64,000 nt of DNA from the NCBI GenBank assembly GCA_964247055.1, contig OZ176059.1, forward strand, positions 2,604,001 to 2,668,000, written 5' to 3'. Position numbers and translations under genes: made by a program. The notes under the pieces are model-generated. The model worked only from the letters and a program-made list of their open reading frames with translations, did no database searches and was not told where the DNA came from. Source of the stretch: Paragordius varius (lineage: Eukaryota > Nematomorpha). Within the stretch, counting starts at the first letter, position 1; the number at the start of each line of letters is the position of its first letter. This document shows positions 49,401 through 60,816 of the stretch, in pieces.

Positions 49401-51027
49401 GACTGCAAAATGCAAACATAATATTACAATTTTCTCTAGTTTTTGCCGATTGGATGGACTCATTTAGATAAATTGGTTAAAAGATATTAAATTTACTAAA
49501 ATTTTATATCTATATTTTTGCAAATTATAATTGTCAATTTTTTTACGGACCGCGCATAAAGTCTCGGAGGCCCACGTGTTGGACCCCCTGATTTAGAGTT
49601 TAATGCTTCTAGACGGTTATGATAATTTGCATCTCAATATAAAGTTGATTGAATCATATTAAGTGTTAAATTTTTATCAATTTAACCTAAGTCATATAAA
49701 AAAATTATAAATTTCTCCACTGGATTAGAGCATTGGCTAGTGATTTCCGACCTTTTTACCTCTGTTTAGCCCACTCTTTGCCCCTTTATAAATTAATTAT
49801 ACATAGTTTCTGTTTTAAATAGAACCTAAATACCAAGGGTTCATATAAAAAATGGAACCGTTTAAAGATTTCCAACAAATTTTTATAAATTACTTTATAA
49901 GTTTAAGGCCATTATACGATAGCATTTTAAAAAAAATTATTTGAAATGGTGTATGAGCATTGAAGAAGGAGGCAATGTACCCTTGCTACAGTTGACTTTG
50001 ACTTGAATCTTTTGGCAATCTTTCAATTACTTTGAAATCACGCAGTATCTATATAATTACTTGGATTTACATGATTACCCTATACCTATAGCATTTACAC
50101 CACAAATTTGCCCTTAAATTGGAATCCACACTAAAAATAAATTTGGTTTTTGGAATATATAAAATATTTGATAGTAAATATTAGTTTTTGGTACATTTTA
50201 TCCTTTTTCTCTAAAAAAATTATCAAAAATTTCATAAATATCAAAAATCTTCTAACTCAAAAAATAACGAAATAGAGTTTTAAACCGATTGAAATTAAGT
50301 AGTCCAAAAACAAATATTTTATATAAAAGTTAATTTAGACCAAAAACACAATTTATTTTTAGGGTGTTTAAATATTCATGCGTTAATTTGATGTGTTTTC
50401 AAGGGTTAATAAATCTTCAAGGGCTAATTTGAAAAGAGTTAACATGAAATGTTAAGGGTGTATTTAAGGTGTAGTAAATGGAATATTATAAATTGAATTT
50501 AAAATTTTGCAAATACTTGGGATAAATATTAATTCCCTTGTTTCATTTTATATGTAGAAATGCGTTAAATTTCTTACTCGATAATCAAGTTCTACAGGGG
50601 CGGCCAGCCTACTTGATTGGATCTTTTGTTGAGATTGGAATCGTTCATAATAAAGCTTTGCAAGTATTTTCTAGCTTAAAAATTGATTACAGAAATATAT
50701 ATTAATGATGGTTTAATTAGTAATTTGGAGATAAATGTAAGAAATATAAAAATTAAAAATCTCTCGGGCGTAATGTTTCTATTGCTATATTTACATATTG
50801 TTTTAGGGTGGTTCTACAAAGGGAAGTTTTGCTCTTACGTGCTATGTTTACATCAGTTTACGACAGTTATCCGATGGATACTTTGTTTTACAAGATGCCA
50901 ATAAAGACAACCTAAAAGCACCTGAGGATGCTGTTTTAAGGAATCGTCTCATTCGTGCAATACTTTTGAGCGAAAGATTCATACTTAATAGTTTGGCTGA
51001 TATCTCAAATTTAACTGAAATCAGGTA

Positions 51028-51085
<58 letters not shown>

Positions 51086-52621
51086 CTTTTTGTAACAGCG
51101 TGTTGAAGACTTACTATTTTAAGTTATAGTTTAAGTTATATGTAGACGACGCTATATATACAATAGACATTTATGCTGGGCTATTCACATTACTGTTGGC
51201 CAATCGGTACAGTAGCATGTGCGATAAAGCAAATTTTGTCCATAATCAAATAAACATATCATTGTTGTAAGATAGGAATGAATTGCTTATTTTCAACATT
51301 TTGTGGTTTTTACCCATACTACACTACTGTAATGAGTGCCAATTGGCCGAAACTAATGTGAATTGATCAACATAAATATACATACTGTATAATATACCTA
51401 AAAATATAATATTATAACTCCCTATTTAAGTAATTATGATTTGGCCATTGGTTACTATGCCCTCACGTTGGCTAAACAAAACCCAATTTCCCAATCCTCC
51501 CTTGATGATATTATAGCACAATGGGATGCACAAAATCCACCCAATACACCGTCAACACCCAGCCCAAGCGGGTAAGTTTTAACATACCCACGCATATTAA
51601 TTATTTTACACTTAATTGCCATCCGATAATATATGTTACAAATTTTTTTGGTTAGATTACCCTTTGGAAGTAGCGTCAATTTATTTGATCCAATCATAGA
51701 GAGGATCGGAGGTATGATTTGTATATATTAAGCAGCCTGAGTAACAATACATTGCTGATTTTTACATTTAAATAATATTGACAGATGGCATTTACAGTAA
51801 AAAGTAATAATTTTATTGGCTTGAAGTTGGTGCATGGGCGGGGAAAATGTGTTTTCCACCTTTCCTTGCTTTTAGACAATAATATTGCTCTTTACTGTAA
51901 ATTTTATCTAGCAATAATTGAATACTACCTTTTATAAAATTTAGGTTTTTTTACGATTTATCCTCATATATTGTTCTTTTCACTTAATTGTTGTGTGAAC
52001 TATAACAAAACCTAAACATAAATTGAATATAAAAAATGGGAAAACAAACCCTGACTATAAATGATTGTTATATATATTTATAGTGCTGCCTATACCTATA
52101 CCACCCTTTCTACCAATACCCATTGGTCCATTACCAAACGATAATTTTACATTTAATGTCCGAGATGAGGGTAACGTTATTACATATTCCCGTTATTATT
52201 AATCCAAAATTGAAAGTGATTTTTTTTATTATTTATATATTTATATGAAATTGGGGACAGGAAAGTTCTGATATTCGATTATATGTAAAATCAATGGGTT
52301 TTAAATAGCTAATTTAAATTTTAAGTACTATAAGGCTGATATAAAGACAGATTTTTGGATTTTTATTTTTTGTCTACCATTAATGTATCGAGCGATTTGA
52401 CCAGATTATTGCCAATACGTATCCTAATTATTGTGATTTAGTGGGTTTTGATATCGACCGATTTGACAGTTAATGCATTCATACACCATAACAGTCAATT
52501 AATACCAATTTTTAAAACAATGTACACAATTTAATTTATATAAATTTTATTTCGAATATCATTTTAATTTAATTTCTTACGTTACACGTGAATTTTTTGG
52601 TTTAATATAAAGCGGTTACAG

Positions 52622-52665
<44 letters not shown>

Positions 52666-55490
52666 TCACAACCGGCCTAATTATTTAACAGTCTAGTAAA
52701 ATCATTTTAAGTGCGTAATGTTTCGAAATTTAATTTTAACCCTTAAAACATTATAAAATTAATTATTAAATTTGAGGGAAAAAAATATTTAGGATTTCTC
52801 AAAATATATATATTAGATATCATTACGCTACTTCGGGCCATCAATCTCCCGGCACAAAATGCAATGATTGGGGATACACAAGAAGTAGTATGGAATATTT
52901 TGAACCAGAGAATGATTACGGTTGATCAAGGTTCCATTTTTACACAAACACAATTATTATTTTTCAAAATAGTACATAAAATATTTTAGGGTACAGTAGA
53001 ATAAAACGCTATTTTTTGTTTTGAACTTAATTGATATAATAAATTTTTTGTCAAAATTGACCCAAACTTTTTGGACAACTGCGGTTTTTCACGGTGATTA
53101 GGACCTAGCATATTTACAAATATCCTTTTGAGTGCATCTTAACCGCATGTAATAATTTTAAATTGATATCCATAAAAAGCATATCAAAAAGTAGGATATT
53201 AAGTTTGCACTTAATATAAACAAATGTTGAGCAGAGTTTGTATTGCAATTAATTTTAAATTACTTTAAGCATAGTTAGAATCACATTAACCTTACATGCA
53301 ATTCCGTCCACATTAGTCAAAGAATAATATAATGGGGTTACAATTAAGCGCCAAATCAAGTAAAAGCTACATTTTTGGATGTTATTAACCTATTTAATGA
53401 AATACATATACCTCGGATCGCCATTAAAACTCTATCTATGAAATTTTTTTAACACATTATTTCAACATTTTCTTGTTTTGTGTCCAACCAACATGCAACT
53501 GCCAGCATAAATGCATACTGGATAGTTGTTGGTGTAACATTTTAATAAATGATGAGATGACGTCCCACAAGTCGAAAAATGAAATAAATTCCATAATATT
53601 ATTCCAATGATATATATATGTTTTTTTTTATGTTAAGGACTATCCACATTTTGGCCTGCATTTCCTCGTAGTCAACGTACGAATGTGTTTGGACCAAATG
53701 GGCCCATAACACTCCAAATCCCAGGGAATGATTTTTCAAGTTGGGATTTTGAAACAACCGCTTATGTCTTATTAGCTTTAGCGGTTCAAAACCGGATTGA
53801 TGATGGAACGGGTCCATTGAAATGGCTGGTAAGCCGTCGTAATTCTTTGGGCGGTTTCGCTAGCACCCAAGTAAATTCTTATAATTACGCATATATAATT
53901 AATAGTATCAGTATCAGTATTTCCAATATGTACCATATTTACACCTCATATTCGCCCTTGAACATTTGAAATTCACATTAAAAATAAATTATAGTGCTTG
54001 GGCTATTATCTCATTATTAATATATATTTCTTTAGGGCATGGGTTATCATTTTTCTGTACTATGTTAATTTTAAACTTTGTATCATTTTTTCAAAAATAT
54101 TAAAAATATAGGTATTTTTAGAGTAAGCACAAAATTTAATGTTTTAATGTAAATCCAAAAAGTTTAGCGGTAAGTCTGAGGTGTAATAATTAATATATTA
54201 TTTTCATCCATAAAAGTAAACATAAAACCCAAATAACTTTTTAGGATACAATAATAGCGTTGGATGCTTTGGCGAATTTTGCTAAACTGTTACCTCAACC
54301 AAGCCAACAACTATTACATGTGTTTTATACAGGTATTTTTATTACGCATTAAAGTGTCAATTGGATTTTATACTTTATGACAAACCAAATTAGTCTAAAA
54401 AGTTTTTAAAACAAGGGGAAATATAATTTTTTCATAAATCAATGTCATGCCAAATTTAAAAGGACCAAAATGTTTTTGTTGATTTGGGTGTTATAGTTCT
54501 TAATTTTTATTACAAATGTGGTATTATTTTGAAGCCTTAATGATTAAAAAAAGATAATCAGCTGTATGGAGGCATTTTTGTTTTTATACATTTTATATTC
54601 ATGGCTTGTATTTCGTTACACCATTAACATAATATTTTTGGATAAAACTCAAAAATATATATTTGTTCTTATAGATGTAAGGAATGCTCCGATTCACGAT
54701 ATTCATTTGGATTCACGTAATTTGCTTGTTTTGGATTGTTTCTCATTGGGTACGAAATTGGAACCTGAGATCCGAATCAGAAGTGTAGGGGTTGGTACAG
54801 CTCTTGTTCAGGTTAAAATTCCAAATTTTACATATATAACTGTCCATTTTAGCAAAATTATAGAATTTTGGAACGCAGGAACCTAAATTTTCATATTGCA
54901 TATGTCAATTACTATAATGAAAAAAAATATTAACAAAAATTTTAAGGTATCTTGGGGATACAACATCATAAAAAACACGAGTGTGACACCATTTGTCTTG
55001 GAAGTACGCACGCGGCGAACAACTACGAATACCACCCTACTAGTCGATATATGCTTTAGGTTGTGATACATATATATTATATTATGTCAAAAACTCCATG
55101 AAACTTTCATGAATTTTATAACCTATTATTTTATGAAATGTGTTTTGGGTCAGTTTTAATCCAAGCACACCCGGTTCCCAAAGTAATATGGCAATCCTTG
55201 AAGTTAATTCCCTTTCCGGTTACATTGTATCGCGTGAAGCTAGCAATGAATTACCAAACTTTGGTCCACCTTTTTCTCAAGCGTTTGAAAAGCAACGTGA
55301 TTTTAGCGACGGTGACACTAAAGTCACTTTCTATTTTGATAGCGTAGGCAGTGCACGTTCTTGCATCACGACATTGAGATTGGTTCAACTACAATTGGTG
55401 GAGGATGTTAGACCTGCGCTGGTCCGTATCTCAGATTACTATCAACCCGGGCTCAAGGCTATTGGGTTCATTGAGATCCCTTTGGCATAA
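34485..55490 (+). CDS. alpha-2-macroglobulin/TEP-like thioester protein, complete, 33 exons
   Basis: Secreted protease trap or opsonin. Exons: 34485-34621, 35545-35770, 36175-36478, 37066-37188, 37835-38071, 38186-38240, 39034-39243, 39633-39804, 40698-41123, 41207-41329, 41560-41664, 41735-41893, 42443-42559, 44040-44237, 44973-45039, 45526-45676, 46146-46263, 46812-46925, 47349-47582, 47854-48010, 48351-48527, 48843-49014, 50558-50663, 50807-51024, 51431-51571, 51656-51711, 52084-52170, 52817-52930, 53638-53870, 54245-54332, 54675-54811, 54947-55059, 55154-55490. All junctions keep frame: 5412 nt, 1803 aa. Order: signal peptide ([18 protein letters not shown]), MG domains ([62 protein letters not shown]), bait-like stretch near residue 900 ([17 protein letters not shown]) then [30 protein letters not shown], thioester PYGCGEQNM with Cys about 1165, helical domain ([22 protein letters not shown]) and receptor-binding domain ending [20 protein letters not shown]. 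No C-terminal GPI-type tail. Longer than the usual 1450-1500 aa. Exon 15 uses a weak donor (GTTCAG). Confidence 0.94.
34999..35302 (+). mobile_element. hAT-type MITE in thioester-gene intron 1
   Basis: Left GGGGTGTCCAACACAAATGA with GACTCAAAAAACCGACGGGC; right GGATGGCCGCATGGTAGACC. Same family as 49286-49590. The flanks show no clear 8-bp duplication. Confidence 0.6.
38580..38910. mobile_element. family A MITE, degenerate (intron 6)
   Basis: AACATTTATTCGAATTCACC and CCCTTGAAGTACC iterons on the left, TTATATGTGTTTTTGGGC as core marker, and GGGGAAATTTCAATTC with GGTCAATTTAAAATGC on the right. Ends eroded. Confidence 0.55.
39284..39576. mobile_element. possible hAT-like MITE in intron 7
   Basis: ATGGGCTTAAACCGCGGCCC at the left, and GTGGCCCGCGCTATAAAAAG through AGAGCCCAT at the right, make a weak inverted pair. 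No target duplication is evident. Confidence 0.3.
40352..40678. mobile_element. family A MITE (intron 8)
   Basis: Left ACACATTCAATTCACCCTTA; core TTAGATGCGTTTGAGC; right GGGGTGAATTTAAATTGTTC and CAAGGGTAAATAG. It ends 20 bp before the acceptor of exon 9 (40698), next to TA-rich sequence. Confidence 0.65.
42594..42989. mobile_element. family A MITE, clean copy (intron 13)
   Basis: TACCATTTATAGTTCAAATT then four iterons at exact 21-bp spacing on the left. Four complementary iterons on the right end in GAATTGTTAATGGTA. Core marker AAATTATGTGTTTTCGAACT. It starts 34 bp after the donor of exon 13. Confidence 0.88.
43414..43718. mobile_element. family C MITE, copy 1
   Basis: Left AATAAAAATTATAGAGACCG with AATATAAAGACAAATATTTT; right GTTTGTCTTTATATTTTTAC with ATTTTGTCTGTATAATTTAG. 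Inverted arms about 60 bp long around an AT-rich middle, beside a (TA)n run. Confidence 0.7.
43730..44028. mobile_element. family C MITE, copy 2, ending at a splice acceptor
   Basis: CAGTAAAAATTGAAATAATA with CGGACAAAACGTAAAAATAT on the left and the exact complement on the right, ending CAATTTTTACTG. Flanked by TA on both sides, consistent with a Tc1/mariner-type target. The right end is 11 nt upstream of exon 14. Confidence 0.88.
44371..44605. mobile_element. family C MITE, degenerate copy 3
   Basis: AAAATTAAAATTATACAGAC with CACATAAAAACCAAAAGAC on the left and GTGGTTATCTTTTGAAAAAA on the right. Intron 14. Confidence 0.5.
44691..44957. mobile_element. family C MITE, copy 4, ending at a splice acceptor
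   Basis: Left TTACAATTGAAATTATACGG with ACAAAAGGTAAATATATGAA. The right end has ATTACGTTTTGTCCGTATAA and finishes TTTTTACTG followed by TA. The right end is 15 nt upstream of exon 15 (44973). Confidence 0.82.
45115..45351. mobile_element. hAT-like MITE in intron 15
   Basis: Left CAAGCGGGTGCCCAAAAAAT; right ATGGTCCGCATGTGGGACCC then GCTG. The ends are complementary (CAGCGGGTCCC against CAAGCGGGTGCCC). No clear target duplication. Confidence 0.5.
49286..49590 (+). mobile_element. hAT-type MITE in intron 22
   Basis: Starts CAAGGGTGTCCAACACAAAT and ends CACGTGTTGGACCCCCTG. The flanks ATTTCGAG and ATTTAGAG match at 7 of 8, consistent with a hAT duplication. Confidence 0.8.
50087..50483. mobile_element. 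family A MITE, degenerate (intron 22)
   Basis: Left AGCATTTACACCACAAATTT with GCCCTTAAATTGG; right TTAAGGGTGTATTTAAGG through TGTAGTAAATGGAATA. The iterons are strongly diverged but the terminus is recognisable. Confidence 0.55.
51025..51082. repeat. (TA)n microsatellite
   Basis: About 50 bp of nearly pure TA directly after the donor of exon 24. Similar runs lie at about 18910-18942, 22859-22893, 27434-27468, 43389-43413 and 52624-52662. Confidence 0.9.
51179..51368. mobile_element. short TIR MITE (intron 24)
   Basis: GGCTATTCACATTACTGTTG with GCCAATCGGTACAGTAG on the left; CTACTGTAATGAGTGCCAAT with TGGCCGAAACTAATGTGAAT on the right. The arms are about 40 bp. Its ACAGTAG core resembles the element at 22699. 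Confidence 0.65.
53931..54190. mobile_element. family A MITE, degenerate (intron 29)
   Basis: GTACCATATTTACACCTCAT with ATTCGCCCTTGAACATTTG on the left, and the core marker AAATTATAGTGCTTGGGC. The right arm (GCGGTAAGTCTGAGGTGTAA) is badly worn. Confidence 0.5.
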
Positions 55491-57053
55491 AAAATTAGAT
55501 TCATTACATTCACATTCCAATTTTATTTATATACGTGTATTGATTGATTTTGGTCATTTTGTTAGTCATATGATAACTATTAAATTTTGTTAATATTCTG
55601 TCTGTTACCACACTTTTTACAGTGCAAAGAAATTTATGCCGTTAAATGTTGCATTTTTTATGCATGTATTGATTTTATAGCTTGCATTTTTGATTATTTT
55701 GATATTATATGGCTTATTTTATTTATCGTAATAAATTTTGATAATAAATTTACCTAAAAAACTCGGAAAACATTTTATAATTAATAAAGCCAGATGAGCT
55801 TTACGGAGTGTATCAATTAATAATTTTTGGTTATTTTTTATCTATTTTGAGCGCAATTTTGGGTGATAATTCTCTTTACTTGTAAATTTTTGATTAAATC
55901 TAATTTTTTATTTTATCATTCTTTAGAGCACGTTTGACATCCCTACTTTAAACTATTAATGTGCTTAAAAATATTTAATGTTGAGTTTGGTAGTAAAAAT
56001 ATTGAGTATGGTTGAAGAATTATTAATAAAAGGACATTGAAATATAAATTTTTGAAAAAATTAAGCCAGGGAAGATTATTTGCATCGTAGCTAGAAAAAA
56101 ATAAGGCTAGAAATTATTTAGGCTTAATTTTTAAACTAAATATATGGGTAAAATTTATGCAAAAATCTTAATAGAAAGATTAAAATGTTAAACAAAAGAA
56201 TGTATTTTGATTTTGGCGCTAAGGTACGATTTTAGCATAACTTTGCTAAGTCTTTCAAGTTTAAACAATAAAAATTTATTATATCTTATTACATATTAAA
56301 AAATAAAATTAACGCCTTTTCACCTAACTTATTTAGTTTGATTCGACCAAACGTGCAATAATAGCAAATAAATGTAAACTAACTATACTGCTAGTATTTT
56401 AAGCGCATTTATCGTTTCGATATAAATTAACCCAAAACATCGACTTATACATTATTAACTAAGATTTACTAGTTTTTTTGTGCTCACGCTAAACCAAATT
56501 CTTAGGTGGACCAAAAGCATTATAATTTTAATTTTTATGACCGGTTCATTTACAGTTTAATGGATGCAACGAAGCCTAAAACCGCGTAAAATCGGTCTGC
56601 AACATACACCTGACCAGATCAAATTTAAAGCATGGCAAATTAAACTATAGCGCATCGATGCGGTTTAAAATACGGAACATGAAAAATGAGGGGACAAAAT
56701 ATTGTATAATAAAAAAATAGGTATGATACTCACTAAGTTAAAGATTAAATATATTAGAATATTATAGATGACACAATGATACTACTGGAACAATAAATTG
56801 CAATGTTACCCTTGGAGCCATTCGAAATGTAAAATTCAATATGTTAGGGTGCAAATTTACCATATACAAATTAGATTTTAAAATTGATATAACGGTAGAA
56901 AAGCATATATTAATTGCATAATTTAATTTCAATGCTTCTTAACATAGTACACAAGAAAAATTTAATAAAAATATATATTTTTCTCAATAAAGTGTTAAAA
57001 TTCTCATTTAAAGTTTTAATATTCTTTAAAACTTTTATATTTATCCAACAATC
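55491..57053. other. 3' flank of the thioester gene
   Basis: A possible polyadenylation signal AATAAA lies at 55730-55735, about 240 nt after the stop. Otherwise AT-rich with no exon or repeat I can support. Confidence 0.4.
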
Positions 57054-57583
57054 TTAACATCTAAATACAACACATACATTTCAGTCATCCAATTCAAATT
57101 GATGTCTTTGGGGATTAAGGCTTGAAGTCAAATATATCTTAAAATACGAATGCAGAAGTTTCCATTTATACCACATTGTTTACACCAAAATATAAAAAAT
57201 TATAATTTTAAAAAACTTAAAATGTTTTTTATGGATAAACCTCAAAAGTAAAAATTTTATCAAATAATATCTTCCATAAGTTATATATAGAAAAATAATA
57301 CATCAACCATTTTTCTGTACGAATGTAATGAATTTTAAAAAATTAGCATTAATTTTATCGCTAAAATCAAATACACATGATATGCAAAAATGTTTAACAA
57401 ATGGCGTTTAAGTAGTTTCTGGTACTTTTTTCTAAAAACAAAATTATTTAAATATTGGCTTATTTATATATTTTTATTGAGAATCACAAAATTAAATTAA
57501 TACCTTTCTTGCAGTATTTTTTTAAAAATATCCCTTAATATAGTTTGGGCTACCAGGTGCCCCAATTGTAGATTGCACTTTAT
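57054..57583. mobile_element. piggyBac-like MITE, old copy (family D)
   Basis: Left TTAACATCTAAATACAACAC with CCAATTCAAATTGATG; right GGTGCCCCAATTGTAGATTG then CACTTTA. It aligns along its length with 31599-32176 but is more diverged. It lies 80 bp before another copy. Confidence 0.55.
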
Positions 57584-57663
57584 ACTGTGGCAATATTAAA
57601 AAATAAATATACCTGACAATAAATAAGGGATTAAAAACTTTAAAAATTTTAATAATTTTGAAA

Positions 57664-58223
57664 TTAACACTTGGATACAAGACATTTATTTCAGTATTCG
57701 ATTCAAATTGGGCTAGTTGGATCCAGGCTTGTTTAAAATTAAATATTTTTCATATGGAATAAATAAAATTATGGCGAGAGTTTGCACTAGTATAACATCA
57801 AAGAACCGAAAAATTCATTTATATATACTTTAGATCACTTATTTAGAGTTAAAACACAAAGATAAAAATTCCGACATGGCATATGTGCATAAGCTAAATA
57901 TGAAAATAATTCAAAATAACCAATTTTTTATAATTTTGTAAATGTAATTTAAAAAAAGTTAACTTAATTTTAACCTTAGAAACAAATAAACACGATATTT
58001 TTTAAAAATGTTATAAAATAAAAATGGCGTAAAAGTAGTTTGATAATTTTTTCAAAATTAAATTTTATTTAAATATTTTGGATTATTTATATAATTTTTA
58101 TATGGATATAAGCATAAATTTAAGTTGGATCTGTTTCTTTCAGTAAGGATTTTCCATTATATTTAAATACACATTCCATACCATTATGGGGTAGTTATAT
58201 ATCCCAGAAGCGATTTGAAATAA
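57664..58223. mobile_element. piggyBac-like MITE (family D), worn right end
   Basis: TTAACACTTGGATACAAGAC with ATTCGATTCAAATTGGGC on the left; the right has TTATGGGGTAGTTATATATC. The right TTAA is lost. Confidence 0.6.
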
Positions 58224-59605
58224 TATCCCAGAAAGTATTTAAGGTAATAATTCGAAATCAAAAATATGCTTTGGGCTTTTTAGGCGCATTATACAAAAAA
58301 ATTTTAAAATGCAAAATTGTAAAAAATCCTCATCTCAGTTTTTTGCCGCCATTTTTTTCAACAATTATTTTAAATGGATGCAACAGGCAAATAAATGTTA
58401 TTATGGTTAAAAAATATAAATAATTAAAAAGCTTTCAGGCTACATTTTACCAGTAAAAACTGATATATTCTGATTTTAATATCAACTGTTAGTTGATCGT
58501 GATTTGAAGCTGTCCCAATTTTAGACTGTAGAAGTCATTTTACTGTAATAAATATTAGCTTTTTTTCTCTAACACATTAGAACAATGTTTGATATTTTTA
58601 ATTACAATAACTTTCAAAACTGTAGTTTAAAATTGAGCTCTGTATAAAACTACCTCAAAAGGAAAACTAGTACAAAAGACAAAAAGGTAATGGAGTGTTA
58701 AAAGCTAAAAGCACCAGCCGTAGTCTTTTTTCCGATTCGGACGATTTGAGAAACGCCGATTTTGAGGAAAGGCGAATTTTACGAAATCTAGCCTGTTCAA
58801 CGCGGTCTCTTTTTTTGTATCAGGCAATATCTTAAAATATTTCCTAGCTATTTTATGTTTCTAAGGATAAAAAAAAAGGGGGCAATAAGTTTGATATAGA
58901 TAGGGATATATATTTTAAAAAATATTTTTAAATTTACCAAAATTCTCTCAGTATAATTTATTATTGAGTCTAGGGTAGCATAATTTTTTGGCCTGGGTAA
59001 AAATAAATTAATATTTTTCGAAATAGTAAGTTTAACCGGTTATGATTCATGGATGCATTTTTTATTTAATACCAATGAAAATTTTGAAAGAGTATTTATC
59101 TTTAAACAGATATTTACCACATAATAAAAATTTAAAATAACAAATATACATTAATATTAATTTCTCATTCTTATAAATTTGAAGATACCACTGGAAGTGT
59201 AGGATATTAGATTATTCTAATTTTCATTTAATTATAACATATATTTGCATTTTTCGTTAAAATGACAGTTGATGACCATGTATGACTGCATCAACGATCA
59301 AAACCGGTTAAGTTTTTTGACCAGTTAAAAGCCAACCACCTCAAGAGAACTATGTTAGATCCCATTTTCAGATAAAGGAGTCATGCAAGAAGACATAAAA
59401 AAGTTATTTAAGCCTTATAACCTTAGCTTGCTAAGAACGGTAATTTAAAAAATTCATAGTTCAAAACATATCAAATTTAATATGTAATCATAAAGGCAAT
59501 GTATTATACAATCCTATATGATGTTAAGGTATTTGTAGGAATGATTAAGCAATATCAAGCATTTAGCAATTGGTTATAAGTTAATTCTACTATCCCCATT
59601 TTATG
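58224..59605. other. intergenic; one coding-like segment near 58700
   Basis: Mostly featureless. At about 58707-58825 the composition changes and the plus strand reads KSTSRSLFSDSDDLRNADFE followed by ERRILRNLACSTRSLFLYQ without a stop. No start codon and no good acceptor precede it, so I do not call it a gene. Confidence 0.3.
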
Positions 59606-60816
59606 TATACGATTTCCCAGTCAAAATAAACGTTTTCCCAGTCAATCGAAACATTTTCCCAATCAATCGAAACGTTTTCCCAGTCAATCGAAACATTTTC
59701 CCAGTTAATAAAAACATTTTCCCAATCAATCGAAACGTTTTCCCAATCAATAAAAACGGTTTTATTTTTGATGATAGATATACTTAACCATTATCAGCGT
59801 AATATTAGGATAATTTTTATAAAAACAGAATTATTGAATGACAATTTTCCAAATATATTCCAGTGCACAATCATTAATGACTTATTATTTAAAAATTATA
59901 TTTTTGGAATTAAGAGATGTTTTTAAGATAATATTTATTATATTATTGAAAACATGTCAAGTTTTTCCATAAAAATACTGTCGGAAAAATATAAGCAAAA
60001 ATTTTTCCGATAAAAATGTTTTAGATTTAAAAATATTTAATATAAAGATATTTGACTTCAACTAACCAAATGGCTTCGCGGGCCGCATTACTCACAAAGC
60101 ACGGCGTTTCGCATTCAATATATTTCATAAATATATTTTTTGATTAGACATAAGACTGTAAAATACAAAAATATAACAATTCTTTTTAATTTGTTACCAA
60201 TTTAATAGACTCATTCAGAATAATTGCGTAAGATGAATATTACTAAGACTTTATGGGCATATTTTTGGATATGGATTAAATTTTTAGCAGGCCGCACAAA
60301 GATACTCGGCAGGCTGCTTTGGGCACCCAATGAACCAATGATAAATATTTTTAAATTAGGGTAAAATTTATGTTTAAGATCCAATATGAAGTATTAAATG
60401 ATCTCCGTAACTATAGATTTTGTAAGTTAGCCGCAAATAATGCGAACCATCAATAAAAAAAATATTATCTTAAAAACATCTCGAATTCCGAAAATATAAT
60501 TTTTAAAGAATAAGTCATTAATGATTGTGCACTGACTTGGAAAAATTGTCATTCATGTTTTTAATTAAAGATTATCTCCATATATTACGCTAATAATGGT
60601 TAAAAGTTGTTTTTATATTCTTGTTTTGGTATTTATCATCAAAAATAAAACCGTTTTTATTGACTGAGAAAACGTTTTTATTGATTGGGAAAATGTTTTT
60701 ATTGGGGAAAATGTTTCGATTGACTGGGAAAACGTTTCGATTGACTGGGAAAACGTTTCGATTGATTGGGAAAATGTTTCGATTGACTGGAAAAACGTTT
60801 ATTGGGAAATGGTATA
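59606..60816. mobile_element. family B foldback MITE, 1.2 kb
   Basis: Ends TATACGATTTCCCAG and GGGAAATGGTATA. The left array (59611-59758) has about seven 21-bp iterons such as TTTTCCCAGTCAATCGAAAC; the right array (60662-60803) has the complementary TTGACTGGGAAAACGTTTCG. Inside the arrays the arms continue as an inverted repeat of about 190 bp (TGCACAATCATTAATGACTT near 59870 against AGTCATTAATGATTGTGCAC near 60513). The loop contains a separate hAT MITE. Long reading frames across the iterons are artefacts. Confidence 0.85.
60049..60332. mobile_element. hAT-type MITE inside family B loop
   Basis: CAACTAACCAAATGGCTTCG with CGGGCCGCATTACTCACAAA on the left and GCAGGCTGCTTTGGGCACCC then AATG on the right. 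The ends are worn, so the limits are approximate. Confidence 0.55.
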
